Source of the DNA: Petrolisthes cinctipes
Lineage: Eukaryota > Arthropoda > Malacostraca > Decapoda > Porcellanidae
Length of the DNA: 64,000 bases
NCBI GenBank assembly: GCA_033782935.1
Contig: JAWQEG010000369.1
Location: 439,501-503,500 of the forward strand
Reading direction: 5' to 3'
Shown here: piece by piece, positions 48,526 through 60,228 of the stretch
How positions within the stretch are numbered: position 1 is the stretch's first letter
Layout of the letters: each line of letters opens with the position of its first letter
The notes under the pieces: generated by a model
The model's database searches: none
What the model saw: only the letters and a program-made list of their open reading frames with translations
What the model was told of the DNA's origin: nothing
Program-made: the position numbers and the translations under genes

Positions 48526-50285
48526 ATCGCTTCTGGGACCCAAAAATATCGATTTTTTGGGTGTTTTGAGCCTGAATTTGAGATATAAACGGGTACAGAA
48601 GATACATGACATATCGACTTTAGACACTTAAAATATCGATTTTTATCATGTTTTGAGCCTATATTTTGAAAACATTCCAGCACTGAGTAGGCATGTACAG
48701 ATCGCTTCTGGGAACGAAAAATATTGAATTTTCGAGTGTTTTGAGCCTGAATTTCAGATATAAACGGGTACTGAAGATGCATGCACATATCGACTTCTTG
48801 CACCTAAAATATCGATTTTTAGCATGTTTTGGGTCTGTATTTTGAATACATTCTAGCACTGAGTAGGCGTGTACAGATCGCTTCTGGGACCCAAAAATAT
48901 CGAATTTTCGGGTGTTTTGAGCCTGAATTTGGGATATATACGGATACAGAAGATGCATACACATATCGACTTTGTGCACCTAAAATATCGATATTCAGCA
49001 TGTTTTGGGTCCTGTATTTTGAAAAGACTCTAACACGGAGTACGCATGTACAGATCGCTTCAAGGACCCAAAAATATCGAATTTTCGGGTGTTTTTAGCC
49101 TGAATTTGAAATATAAACGGGTACAGAAGATGCATGAACATATCGACTTTAGACACTTAAAATATCGATTCTTATCATGTTTTGAGCCTATATTTTGAAA
49201 ACATTCCAGCACTGAGTAGGCATGTACAGATCGCTTCTGGGAACGAAAAATTTTGAATATTCGGGTGTTTTGAGCCTGAATTTGAGATATAAACGGGTAC
49301 AGCAGATGCATGCACATATCGACTTTAGACACTTAAAATATCGATTCTTATCATGTTTTGAGCCTATATTTTGAAAATATTCCAGCACTGAGTAGGCATG
49401 TACAGATCGCTTCTGGAAACGAAAATTTTTGAATTTTCGGGTGTTTTGAGCCTGAATTTGAGATATAAACGGGTACAGAAGATGCATCCACATATCGACT
49501 TTAGACACTTAAAATATCGAGTTTTATCATGTTTTGAGCCTATATTTTGAAAACATTCCAGCACTGAGTAGGCATGTACAGATCGCTTCTGGAAACGAAA
49601 ATTTTTGAATTTTCGGGTGTTTTGAGCCTGAATTTGAGATATAAACGGGTACAGAAGATGCATGCACATATCGACATTAGACACCTAAAAAATAGATTTT
49701 TAGCATGTTTTGGACCTATATTTTGAAAATATTCTAGCACTGAGTAGGCATGCACAGATCGCTTCTGGGACCCAAAAATATCGAATTTTCGGGTGTTTTG
49801 AGCCTGAATTTGAGATATAAACGGGTACTGAAGATGCATACACATATCGACTTTGGACACCTAAAATATAGATTTTTAGCATGTTTTGAGCCTATATTTT
49901 GAAAACATTCCAGCGCCTAGTAGGCATGTACAGATCGCTTCTGGGACCCAAAAATATTGAATTTTAGTGTGTTTTGAACCTGAATTTGAGATATAAACGG
50001 GGACTGAAGATGCATGCACATATCGACTTTTTGCACCTGAAATATCGATTTTGAGCATGTTTTGGGTCTGTATCTTGAAAACATACTAGCAAGGAGTAGG
50101 CATGTACAGATTGCTTCTGGGACCCAAAAATATTGAATTTTCGGGTGTTTTGAGCCTGAATTTGAGATATAAAAGGGTTCAGAAGATGCATACACATAAT
50201 GACTTTGGGCACCTAAAATATAGATTTTCAGCATGTTTTGGGCCTGCATTTTAAAAATACTCTAACACAGAGTAGGCATGTACAG
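48526..50285 (+). repeat. 10-monomer tandem duplication, copy 2
   Basis: This is the second copy of 46,766-48,525. Identity ends at about 50,294, where CTTCTAGGACCC replaces CTTCTGGGACCC. Near-identity over 1.76 kb makes this the youngest event in the window, unless it is an assembly artefact. Confidence 0.95.
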
Positions 50286-51865
50286 ATCGCTTCTAGGACC
50301 CAAAAAAATCGAATTTTCGGGAGTTTTGAGGCCGAATTTGAGATATAAACGGGTACAGAAGATGCATGCACATATCGACTTTGGGCACCCAAAGTATCGA
50401 TTTTTAGCACGTTTTGGGCCTATATTTTGAAAGTATTCTAGCACTTAGTAGGCATGTACAGATCGCTTCTGGGACCCAAAAATATCGAATTTTCGGGTGT
50501 TTTGAGCCTGAATTTGGGATATAAACGGATACAGAAGATGCATACACATATCGACTTTGTGCACCTAAAATATCGATTTTCAGCATGTTTTGGGCCTGTA
50601 TTTTGAAAATACTCTAACAGGGAGTAGGCATGTACAGATCGCTTCTGGGACCCAAAACTATCGAATTTTCGGGTGTTTTGAGCCTGAATTTGAGATATAA
50701 ACGGGTACAGAAGATGCATGAACATATCGACTTTAGACACTTAAAATATCGATTCTTATCATGTTTTGAGCCTATATTTTGAAAACATTCGAGCACTGAG
50801 TAGGCATGTACAGATACCTTCTGGGAACGAAAATGTTTGAATATTCGGGTGTTTTGAGCCTGAATTTGAGATATAAACGGGTACAGAAGATGCATGCACA
50901 TATCGACTTTAGACACCTAAAAAATCGATTTTTTGCATGTTTTGGACCTATATTTTGAAAATATTCTAGCACTGAGTAGGCATGTACAGATTACTTCTGG
51001 GACCCAAAAATATCGAATTTTCGGGGGTTTTGAGCCTGAATTTGAGATATAGACGGGTATAGAAGATGCATACACATATTGACTTTGGGCACCTAAATTA
51101 TCGATTTTCAGCATGTTTTTGGATTTTATTTTGAAAATACTCTAACACAGAGTAGGCTTGTACAGATCGCTTATGGGACCCAAAAATATCCAATTTTCGA
51201 GTGTTTTGAGCCTGAATTTAAGATATAAACAGGTACAGAAGATGCATGCACATATCGACTTTTGGCACCCAAAATATTGATTTTTAGCATGTTTTGGGCC
51301 TATTTTTTTCAAAATATTCTATCACTGAGTAGGCATGTACAGATTGCTTCTGCGACCAAAAAATATCGAATTTTTGGGTGTTTTGAGCCTGAATTTGGGA
51401 TATAAACGGGTACAGAAGATGCATACACATATTGACTTTGGGCACCTAAAATATCGATTTTTAGCATGTTTTGGGCCTGTATTTTGAAAATACTCTAACA
51501 CGGAGTAGGCATGTACAGATCGCTTCTGGGACCCAAAAATATCGAATTTTCGGGAGTGTTTGAGCCTGAATTTGAGATATAAACGGGTACAGAAGATGCA
51601 TGCAGATATCGACTTTTGCACCTAAAATATCGATTTTTAGCATGTTTTGGGCCTATATTTTGAAAATATTATAGCACTAAGTAGACATGGTCATATTGCT
51701 TCTGGGACCCAAAAATATCGAATTTCCTGGTGTTTTGAGCCTGAATTTGAGATATAAAAGGGTACAGAAGATGCATACACATATTGACTTTGGGCACCTA
51801 AAATATAGATTTTCAGCATGTTTTGGGCCTGCATTTTGAAAATACTCTAACACAGAGTAGGCGTG
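50286..51865 (+). repeat. Ordinary monomers
   Basis: About nine mixed-subfamily monomers. 51,300-51,830 resembles 17,690-18,220, sharing CTTCTGCGACC, GCAGATATCGACTTTTGC and the TAGACATG(G/T)TCATATTGC start. A short T-rich slip (TATTTTTTTCAAAATATTC) occurs at about 51,302. Confidence 0.8.
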
Positions 51866-53623
51866 TACAGATCGCTTCTAGGACCCAAAAATATCGAATT
51901 TTCGGGAGTTTTGAGCCTGAATTTGAGATATAAACGGGTACAGAAGATGCATGCACATATCGACTTTGGACACCTTAAATATCGATTTTTAGCATGTTTT
52001 TAGCCTATATTTTTAAAAAATTCTAGCACTGAGTAGGCATGTACAGATCGCTTCTGGGACCCAAAAATATGGAATTTTCGGGTGTTTTGAGCAAGAATTT
52101 GGGATATAAACGGATACAGAAGATGCATACACATATTGACTTTGTGCACCTAAAATGTAGATTTTCAGCATGTTTTGGGCCTGTATTTTGAAAATACTCT
52201 AACAAGGAGTAGGCATGTACAGATCGCTTCAGGGACCCAAAAATATCGAATTTTCGGGTGTTTTGAGCCTGAATTTGAGATATAAACGGGTACAGAAGAT
52301 GAATGCACATATCGACTTTGGGCACCTAAAATGTCGATTTTTAGCATGTTTTGGGGCAATATCTTCAATATATTCTGGCACTGAGTAGGCATGTACAGAT
52401 CGCTTCTGGGACCAAAAAATATCGAATTTTCGGGGGTTTTGAGCCTGAATTTGGGAAATAAACGGGTACTGAAGATGCATACACATATTGACTTCGGGCA
52501 CCTAAAATTTCGATTTTCAGCATGTTTTGGGCCTGTATATTAAAAATACTCTAACACGGAGTAGGCATGTACAGATCGCTTCTGGGACCCAAAAATATCA
52601 AATTTTCGGGTGTTTTGAGCCTGAATTTGTGATATAAACGGGTACAGAAGATGCATACACATATCGACATTGGGCACCTAAAATATCGATTTTTAGCATG
52701 ATTTGGGCCCATATATTGAAAAAATTCTAGCACTGAGTAGGCATGTACAGATCGCTTCTGGGACCAAAAAATATCGAATTTTCGGGAGTTTTGAGCCTGA
52801 ATTTGAGATATAAACGGGTACAGAAGATGCATGCACATATCGACTTTGGGAACCCAAAATATCGATTTTTAGCATGTTTTATGCCTGTATTTTGAAAATA
52901 CTCTAACACGGAGTAGGAATGTACAGATCGCTTCTGGGACCCAAAAATATCGAATTTTCGGGTGTTTTGAGCCTGAATTTGGGATATAAACGGATACAGA
53001 AGATGCATACACATATCGACTTTGTGCACCTAAAATATCGATTTTCAGCATGTTTTGGGCCTGTATTTTGAAAATACTCTAACAGGGAGTAGGCATGTAC
53101 AGATCGCTTCTGGGACCCAAAAATATCGAATTTTCGGGTGTTTTGAGCCTGAATTTTAGATATAAACGGGTACAGAAGATGCATGAACATATCGACTTTA
53201 GAAACTTAAAATATCGATTCTTATTATGTTTTGAGCCTATATTTTGAAAACATTCCAGCACTGAGTAGGCATGTACAGATCGCTTCTGGGACCCAAAAAT
53301 ATGGAATTTTCGGGTGTTTTGACCTGAATTTGAGATATAAATGGGTACTGAAGATGCATGCACATATCGACTTTTTGCACCTGAAATATCGATTTTGAGC
53401 ATGTTTTGGGTCTGTATCTTGAAAACATACTAGCAGGAGTAGGCATGTACAGATTGCTTCTGGGACCCAAAAATATTGAATTTTTGGGTGTTATGAGCCT
53501 TAATTTGAGATATAAACAGGTACAGAAGATACATGCACATATCGACTTTGGGCACCCAAAATATCGATTTTTAGCATGTTTTGGGCCTGTATTCTGAAAA
53601 TACTCTAACCCGGAGTAGTCATG
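51866..53623 (+). repeat. HOR unit A (10 monomers, 1,758 bp)
   Basis: First of three consecutive HOR units that begin with CGCTTCTAGGACCC (51,873, 53,631, 55,742). Markers in order: ACCTTAAATATCG, TTTTTAAAAAATTCTAGC, AATATGGAATTTTCGGG, GAGCAAGAATTTGGG, AAAATGTAGATTTTCAGC, TTTTGGGGCAATATC, AAAATTTCG, CGACATTGGGC, TTGGGAACCC, AGAAACTTAAAATATCG and TTTTGACCTG. Confidence 0.9.
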
Positions 53624-55734
53624 TACAGATCGCTTCTAGGACCCAAAAATATCGAATTTTCGGGAGTTTTGAGCCTGAATTTGAGATATAAACGGGTACA
53701 GAAGATGCATGCACATATCGACTTTGGACACCTTAAATATCGATTTTTAGCATGTTTTTAGCCTATATTTTTAAAAAATTCTAGCACTGAGTAGGCATGT
53801 ACAGATCGCTTCTGGGACCCAAAAATATGGAATTTTCGGGTGTTTTGAGCAAGAATTTGGGATATAAACGGATACAGAAGATGCATACACATATTGACTT
53901 TGTGCACCTAAAATGTAGATTTTCAGCATGTTTTAGGCCTGTATTTTGAAAATACTCTAACAAGGAGTAGGCATGTACAGATCGCTTCAGGGACCCAAAA
54001 ATATCGAATTTTCGTGTGTTTTGAGCCTGAATTTGAGATATAAACGGGTACAGAAGATGAATACACATATCGACTTTGGGCACCTAAAATGTCGATTTTT
54101 AGCATGTTTTGGGGCAATATCTTCAATGTATTCTGGCATTGAGTAGGCATGTACAGATCGCTTCTGGGACCAAAAAATATCGAATTTTCGGGGGTTTTGA
54201 GCCTGAATTTGGGAAATAAACGGGTACTGAAGATGCATACACATATTGACTTTGGGCACCTAAAATTTCGATTTTCAGCATGTTTTGGGCCTGTATATTG
54301 AAAATACTCTAACACGGAGTAGGCATGTACAGATCGCTTCTGGGACCCAAAAATATCGAATGTTCGGGTGTTTTGAGCCTGAATTTGAGATATAAACGGG
54401 TACAGAAGATGCATACACATATCGACATTGGGCACCTAAAATATCGATTTTCAACATGTTTTGGGCCTGTATATTGAAAATACTCTAACACGGAGTAGGC
54501 ATGTACAGATCGCTTCTGGGACCCAAAAATATCGAATTTTCGGGGGTTTTGAGCCTGAATTTGGGATATTAACGGATACTGAAGATGCATACACATATTG
54601 ACTTTGGGCACCTAAAATTTCGATTTTCAGCATGTTTTGGGCCTGTATATTGAAAATACTCTAACACGGAGTAGGCATGTACAGATCGCTTCTGGGACCC
54701 AAAAATATCGAATTTTCGGGTGTTTTGAGCCTGAATTTGAGATATAAACGGGTACAGAAGATGCATACACATATCGACATTGGGCACCTAAAATATCGAT
54801 TTTTAGCATGATTTGGGCCCATATATTGAAAAAATTCTAGCACTGAGTAGGCATGTACAGATCGCTTCTGGGACCAAAAAATATCGAATTTTCGGGAGTT
54901 TTGAGCCTGAATTTGAGATATAAACGGGTACAGAAGATGCATGCACATATCGACTTTGGGAACCCAAAATATCGATTTTTAGCATGTTTTATGCCTATAT
55001 TTTGAAAATACTCTAACACGGAGTAGGCATGTACAGATCGCTTCTGGGACCCAAAAATATCGAATTTTCGGGTGTTTTGAGCCTGAATTTGGGATATAAA
55101 CGGATACAGAAGATGCATACACATATCGACTTTGTGCACCTAAAATATCGATTTTCAGCATGTTTTGGGCCTGTATTTTGAAAATACTCTAACAGGGAGT
55201 AGGCATGTACAGATCGCTTCTGGGACCCAAAAATATCGAATTTTCGGGTGTTTTGAGCCTGAATTTCAGATATAAACGGGTACAGAAGATGCATGAACAT
55301 ATCGACTTTAGAAACTTAAAATATCGATTCTTATTATGTTTTGAGCCTATATTTTGAAAACATTCCAGCACTGAGTAGGCATGTACAGATCGCTTCTGGG
55401 ACCCAAAAATATGGAATTTTCGGGTGTTTTGACCTGAATTTGAGATATAAATGGGTACTGAAGATGCATGCACATATCGACTTTTTGCACCTGAAATATC
55501 GATTTTGAGCATGTTTTGGGTCTGTATCTTGAAAACATACTAGCAAGGAGTAGGCATGTACAGATTGCTTCTGGGACCCAAAAATATTGAATTTTTGGGT
55601 GTTATGAGCCTTAATTTGAGATATAAACAGGTACAGAAGATACATGCACATATCGACTTTGGGCACCCAAAATATCGATTTTTAGCATGTTTTGGGCCTG
55701 TATTCTGAAAATACTCTAACCCGGAGTAGTCATG
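53624..55734 (+). repeat. HOR unit B (12 monomers, 2,110 bp; two extra monomers)
   Basis: Same marker order as unit A, but 352 bp longer. The offset to A is 1,758 up to about 54.3 kb and 2,110 after about 54.66 kb. The extra 352 bp is an internal duplication: about 54,180-54,460 recurs at about 54,532-54,810 with a few changes (for example GGGAAATAAACGGG against GGGATATTAACGG). Confidence 0.9.
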
Positions 55735-56723
55735 TACAGATCGCTTCTAGGACCCAAAAATATCGAATTTTCGGGAGTTTTGAGCCTGAATTTGAGATAT
55801 AAACGGGTACAGAAGATGCATGCACATATCGACTTTGGACACCTTAAATATCGATTTTTAGCATGTTTTTAGCCTATATTTTTAAAAAATTCTAGCACTG
55901 AGTAGGCATGTACAGATCGCTTCTGGGACCCAAAAATATGGAATTTTCGGGTGTTTTGAGCAAGAATTTGGGATATAAACGGATACAGAAGATGCATACA
56001 CATATTGACTTTGTGCACCTAAAATGTAGATTTTCAGCATGTTTTAGGCCTGTATTTTGAAAATACTCTAACAAGGAGTAGGCATGTACAGATCGCTTCA
56101 GGGACCCAAAAATATCGAATTTTCGGGTGTTTTGAGCCTGAATTTGAGATATAAACGGGTACAGAAGATGAATGCACATATCGACTTTGGGCACCTAAAA
56201 TGTCGATTTTTAGCATGTTTTGGGGCAATATCTTCAATGTATTCTGGCATTGAGTAGGCATGTACAGATCGCTTCTGGGACCAAAAAATATCGAATTTTC
56301 GGGGGTTTTGAGCATGAATTTGGGAAATAAACGGGTACTGAAGATGCATACACATATTGACTTTGGGCACCTAAAATTTCGATTTTCAGCATGTTTTGGG
56401 CCTGTATATTGAAAATACTCTAACACGGAGTAGGCATGTACAGATCGCTTCTGGGACCCAAAAATATCGAATGTTCGGGTGTTTTGAGCCTGAATTTGAG
56501 ATATAAACTTGTACAGAAGATGCATACACATATCGACATTGGGCACCTAAAATATCGATTTTTAGCATGATTTGGGCCCATATATTGAAAAAATTCTAGC
56601 ACTGAGTAGGCATGTACAGATCGCTTCTGGGACCAAAAAATATCGAATTTTCGGGAGTTTTGAGCCTGAATTTGAGATATAAACGGGTACAGAAGATGCA
56701 TGCACATATCGACTTTGGGCACC
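55735..56723 (+). repeat. HOR unit C (partial, about 990 bp)
   Basis: Follows unit B at an offset of 2,111 bp for its first 4-5 monomers. It then jumps to the part of B after the two-monomer expansion, so like A it lacks the extra dimer. It leaves the HOR near 56,723, where CTTTGGGCACCTAAAA replaces CTTTGGGAACCCAAAA. Confidence 0.87.
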
Positions 56724-57071
56724 TAAAATATCGATTTTTAGCATGTTTTTAGCCTATATTTTGAAAACATTCTAGCACTGAGTAGGCATGTACAGATCGC
56801 TTCTGGGACCATAAAATATGGAATTTTCGGGTGTTTTGAGCATGAATTTGAGATATAAACGTGTACAGAAGATGAATGCACAAATCGCCTTTGGGCACCT
56901 AAATTGTCGATTTTTAGCATGTTTTGGGCCCATATCTTCAATATATTCTAGCATTGAGTAGGCATGCACAGTTTGCTTCTGGGACCCAATAATATTGAAT
57001 TTTCGGGTGTTTGTAGCCTGAATTTGAGATATAAACGGGTATTGAAGATGCATGCACATATCGACTTTTTG
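56724..57071 (+). repeat. Two ordinary monomers
   Basis: About two monomers joining HOR unit C to the next duplicated block. They contain the GGGACCATAAAATATGG and CAAATCGCCTTTGGGC variants also seen near 62,080-62,160. Confidence 0.78.
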
Positions 57072-57944
57072 CACCTAAAATATCGATTTTGAGCATGTTT
57101 TGAGTCTGTATCTTGAAAATACTCTAACACGGAGTAGGCATGTACAGATCGCTTCTGGGACCCAAAAATATCGAATATTCGGGTGTTTTGAGCCTGAATT
57201 TGAGATATAAACGTGTACAGAAGATGAATGCACAAATCGCCTTTGGGCACCTAAATTGTCGATTTTTAGCATGTTTTGGGCCCATATCTTCAATATATTC
57301 TAGCATTGAGTAGGCATGTACAGATCGCTTCTGGGACCAAATAACATCGAATTTTCGGGTGTTTTGAGCCTGAATTTGAGATATAAACCGGTACAGAAGA
57401 TGCATGCACATATCAACTTTTGCACCTAAAATATCGATTTTTAGCATGTTTTGGGCCTATATTTTGAAAACATTCTAGCACTAAGTAGGCATGTACAGAT
57501 TGCTTCTGAGACCCAAAATTATCGAATATTCGGTTGTTTTGAGCCTGAATTTGAGATATAAACGGGTACAGAATGTGCATACACATATTGACTTTTAGCA
57601 CCTAAAATATCGATTTTCAGCATGTTTTGGGCCTGTATTTTGAAAATACTCTAACACAGAGTAGGCATGTACAGATTGCTTCTGGGACCCAAAAATATCA
57701 AATTTTCGGGTGTTTTGAGCCTGAATTTGAGATGTAAACGGGTACAGAAGATGCATGCACATATCGACTTTAGACACCTAAAATATCGATTTTTAGCATG
57801 TTTTAAGAATATATTTTGAAAACATTCTAGCACTGAGTAGGCATGCACAAATCGCTTCTGGGACCCAAAAATATCGAATTTTCGGGTGTTTTGAGCCTCA
57901 ATTTGAGATATAAACGGGTACAGAAGATGCATGCACATATCGAC
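57072..57944 (+). repeat. 13-monomer-spaced segment, copy 1
   Basis: 873 bp matching 59,356-60,228 at an offset of 2,284 bp (13 x 176 minus 4). Markers are CAAATCGCCTTTGGGC, CCAAATAACATCG, AAACCGGTACAG, CAAAATTATCGAATATTC, GAATGTGCATACAC, GAGATGTAAACGGG and TTTTAAGAATATATTTTG. Part of it (57,650 onward) recurs a third time from about 63,450 at an offset of 5,800 bp. Confidence 0.88.
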
Positions 57945-58116
57945 ATTGGGCACCTAAAATATCGATTTTAAGCATGATTTGGGTCCATATATTGAAAAAA
58001 TTCTAGCACTGACTAGGTATGTACAGATCGCTTCTGGGACCCAAAAATATCGAATTTTCGGGAGTTTTGAGCCTGAATTTGAGATATAAACGGGTACAGA
58101 AGATGCATGCTCATAT
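57945..58116 (+). repeat. Monomer absent from the downstream copy
   Basis: This monomer (CGACATTGGGCACC, GATTTTAAGCATGATTTGGG, CACTGACTAGGTATG) has no counterpart between 60,228 and 60,229. There the offset drops from 2,284 to 2,108 bp, exactly one 176-bp unit. It is present in the third relative at about 63,745-63,900, so it was probably lost from the middle copy. Confidence 0.8.
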
Positions 58117-59355
58117 CGACTTTGGGCACCCAAAATATCGATTTTCAGCATGTTTTAGGCCTGTATTTTGAAAATACTCTAACACGGAGTAGGCATGTAC
58201 AGATCGCTTCTGGGAAACATAAATATCGAATTTTCGGGTTTTTTGAGCCTGAATTTGAGATATAAACGGGTACAGATGATGCATGCAGATATCGACTTTT
58301 GCACCTAAAATATCGATATTTAGCATGTTTTGGGCCTATATTTTGAAAATATTATAGCACTAAGTAGACAAGTTCATATTGCTTCTGGGACCCAAAAATA
58401 TCGAATTTTCGGGTGTTTTGAGCCTGAATTTGTGATATAAACGGGTACAGAAAATGCATGCACATATCGACTTTAGCACCTAAAAAATCTATTTTTAGCA
58501 TGTTTTGGACCTATATTTTGAAAATATTCTAGCACTCGGTAGGCATGTACAGATTACTTCTGGGACCCAAAAATATCGAATTTTTGTGGGTTTTGAGCCT
58601 GAATTTGAGATATAGAAGGGTATAGAAGATGCATACACATATTGACTTTGGGCACTTAAATTATCGATTTTCAGCATGTTTTGGGCCTATATTTTGAAAA
58701 TACACTAACACAGAGTAGGAATGTACAGATCGCTTCTGGGACCCAAAAATATCGAATTTTCGGGTGTTTTGAGCCTGAATTTGAGATATAAACGGGTACA
58801 GAAGATGCATGCACATATCGACTTTAGACACCTAAAATATCGATTTTTAGCATGTTTTGAGCCTCTATTTTGAAAACATTCTAGCTCTGAATAGGCATGC
58901 ACAGATCGCTTAAGGGAACCAAAAATATTGAATTTTCGGGTGTTTTAAGCCTCAATTTGAGATATAAACGGGTACAGAAGATGCATACACATATCAACTT
59001 TTTGCACCTAAAATATCGATTTTGAGCATGTTTTGGTTCTGTATCTTGAAAACATTTTAGCAAGAAGTAGGCATGTACCGATCGCTTCTGGGACCCAAAA
59101 ATATCGAATTTTCGTGTGTTTTGAGCCTGAATTTGTGATATAAACGGGTACAGAAGATCCATGCACATATCGACTTTTGCACCTAAAATATCGATTTTTA
59201 GCATGTTTTAAGCCAATATTTAGAAAATATTCTAGCACTGAGTAGGCATGTACAGATTGATTCTGGGACCCAAAAATATCGAATTTTTGGGTGTTTTGAG
59301 CCTGAATTTTAGATATAAACTAGTACAGAAGATACATGTACATATCGACATTAGA
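58117..59355 (+). repeat. Ordinary monomers, first part matching 60.2-60.5 kb
   Basis: 58,117 to about 58,425 matches 60,225-60,533 at 2,108 bp. The rest is about five mixed monomers. Private variants include GACAAGTTCATATTGC (58,369) and CTCGGTAGGCATG (about 58,535). No gene or insert is seen. Confidence 0.8.
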
Positions 59356-60228
59356 CACCTAAAATATCGATTTTGAGCATGTTTTGAGTCTGTATCTTGA
59401 AAATACTCTAACACGGAGTAGGCATGTACAGATCGCTTCTGGGACCCAAAAATATCGAATATTCGGGTGTTTTGAGCCTGAATTTGAGAAATAAACGTGT
59501 ACAGAAGATGAATGCACAAATCGCCTTTGGGCACCTAAATTGTCGATTTTTAGCATGTTTTGGTCCCATATCTTCAATATATTCTAGCATTGAGTAGGCA
59601 TGTACAGATCGCTTCTGGGACCAAATAACATCGAATTTTCGGGTGTTTTGAGCCTGAATTTGAGATATAAACCGGTACAGAAGATGCATGCACATATCAA
59701 CTTTTGCACCTAAAATATCGATTTTTAGCATGTTTTGGGCCTATATTTTGAAAACATTCTAGCACTAAGTAGGCATGTACAGATTGCTTCTGAGACCCAA
59801 AATTATCGAATATTCGGTTGTTTTGAGCCTGAATTTGAGATATAAACGGGAACAGAATGTGCATACACATATTGACTTTTAGCACCTAAAATATCGATTT
59901 TTAGCATGTTTTGGGCCTGTATTTTGAAAATACTCTAACACAGAGTAGGCATGTACAGATTGCTTCTGGGACCCAAAAATATCGAATTTTCGGGTGTTTT
60001 GAGCCTGAATTTGAGATGTAAACGGGTACAGAAGATGCATGCACATATCGACTTTAGACACCTAAAATATCGATTTTTAGCATGTTTTAAGAATATATTT
60101 TGAAAACATTCTAGTACTGAGTAGGCATGCAAAAATCGCTTCTGGGACCCAAAAATATCGAATTTTCGGGTGTTTTGAGCCTCAATTTGAGATATAAACG
60201 GGTACAGAAGATGCATGCACATATCGAC
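59356..60228 (+). repeat. 13-monomer-spaced segment, copy 2
   Basis: Second copy of 57,072-57,944, with scattered single-base differences (for example TTTGGTCCCATATC against TTTGGGCCCATATC, and GGGAACAGAATG against GGGTACAGAATG). Confidence 0.88.

Noticed and set aside
47069..49098. Plus-strand open frames of about 60-89 codons, some duplicated (47,069 and 48,829)
   Set aside because: They are duplicated only because the 10-mer DNA block is duplicated. They run across monomer joints with no conserved frame.
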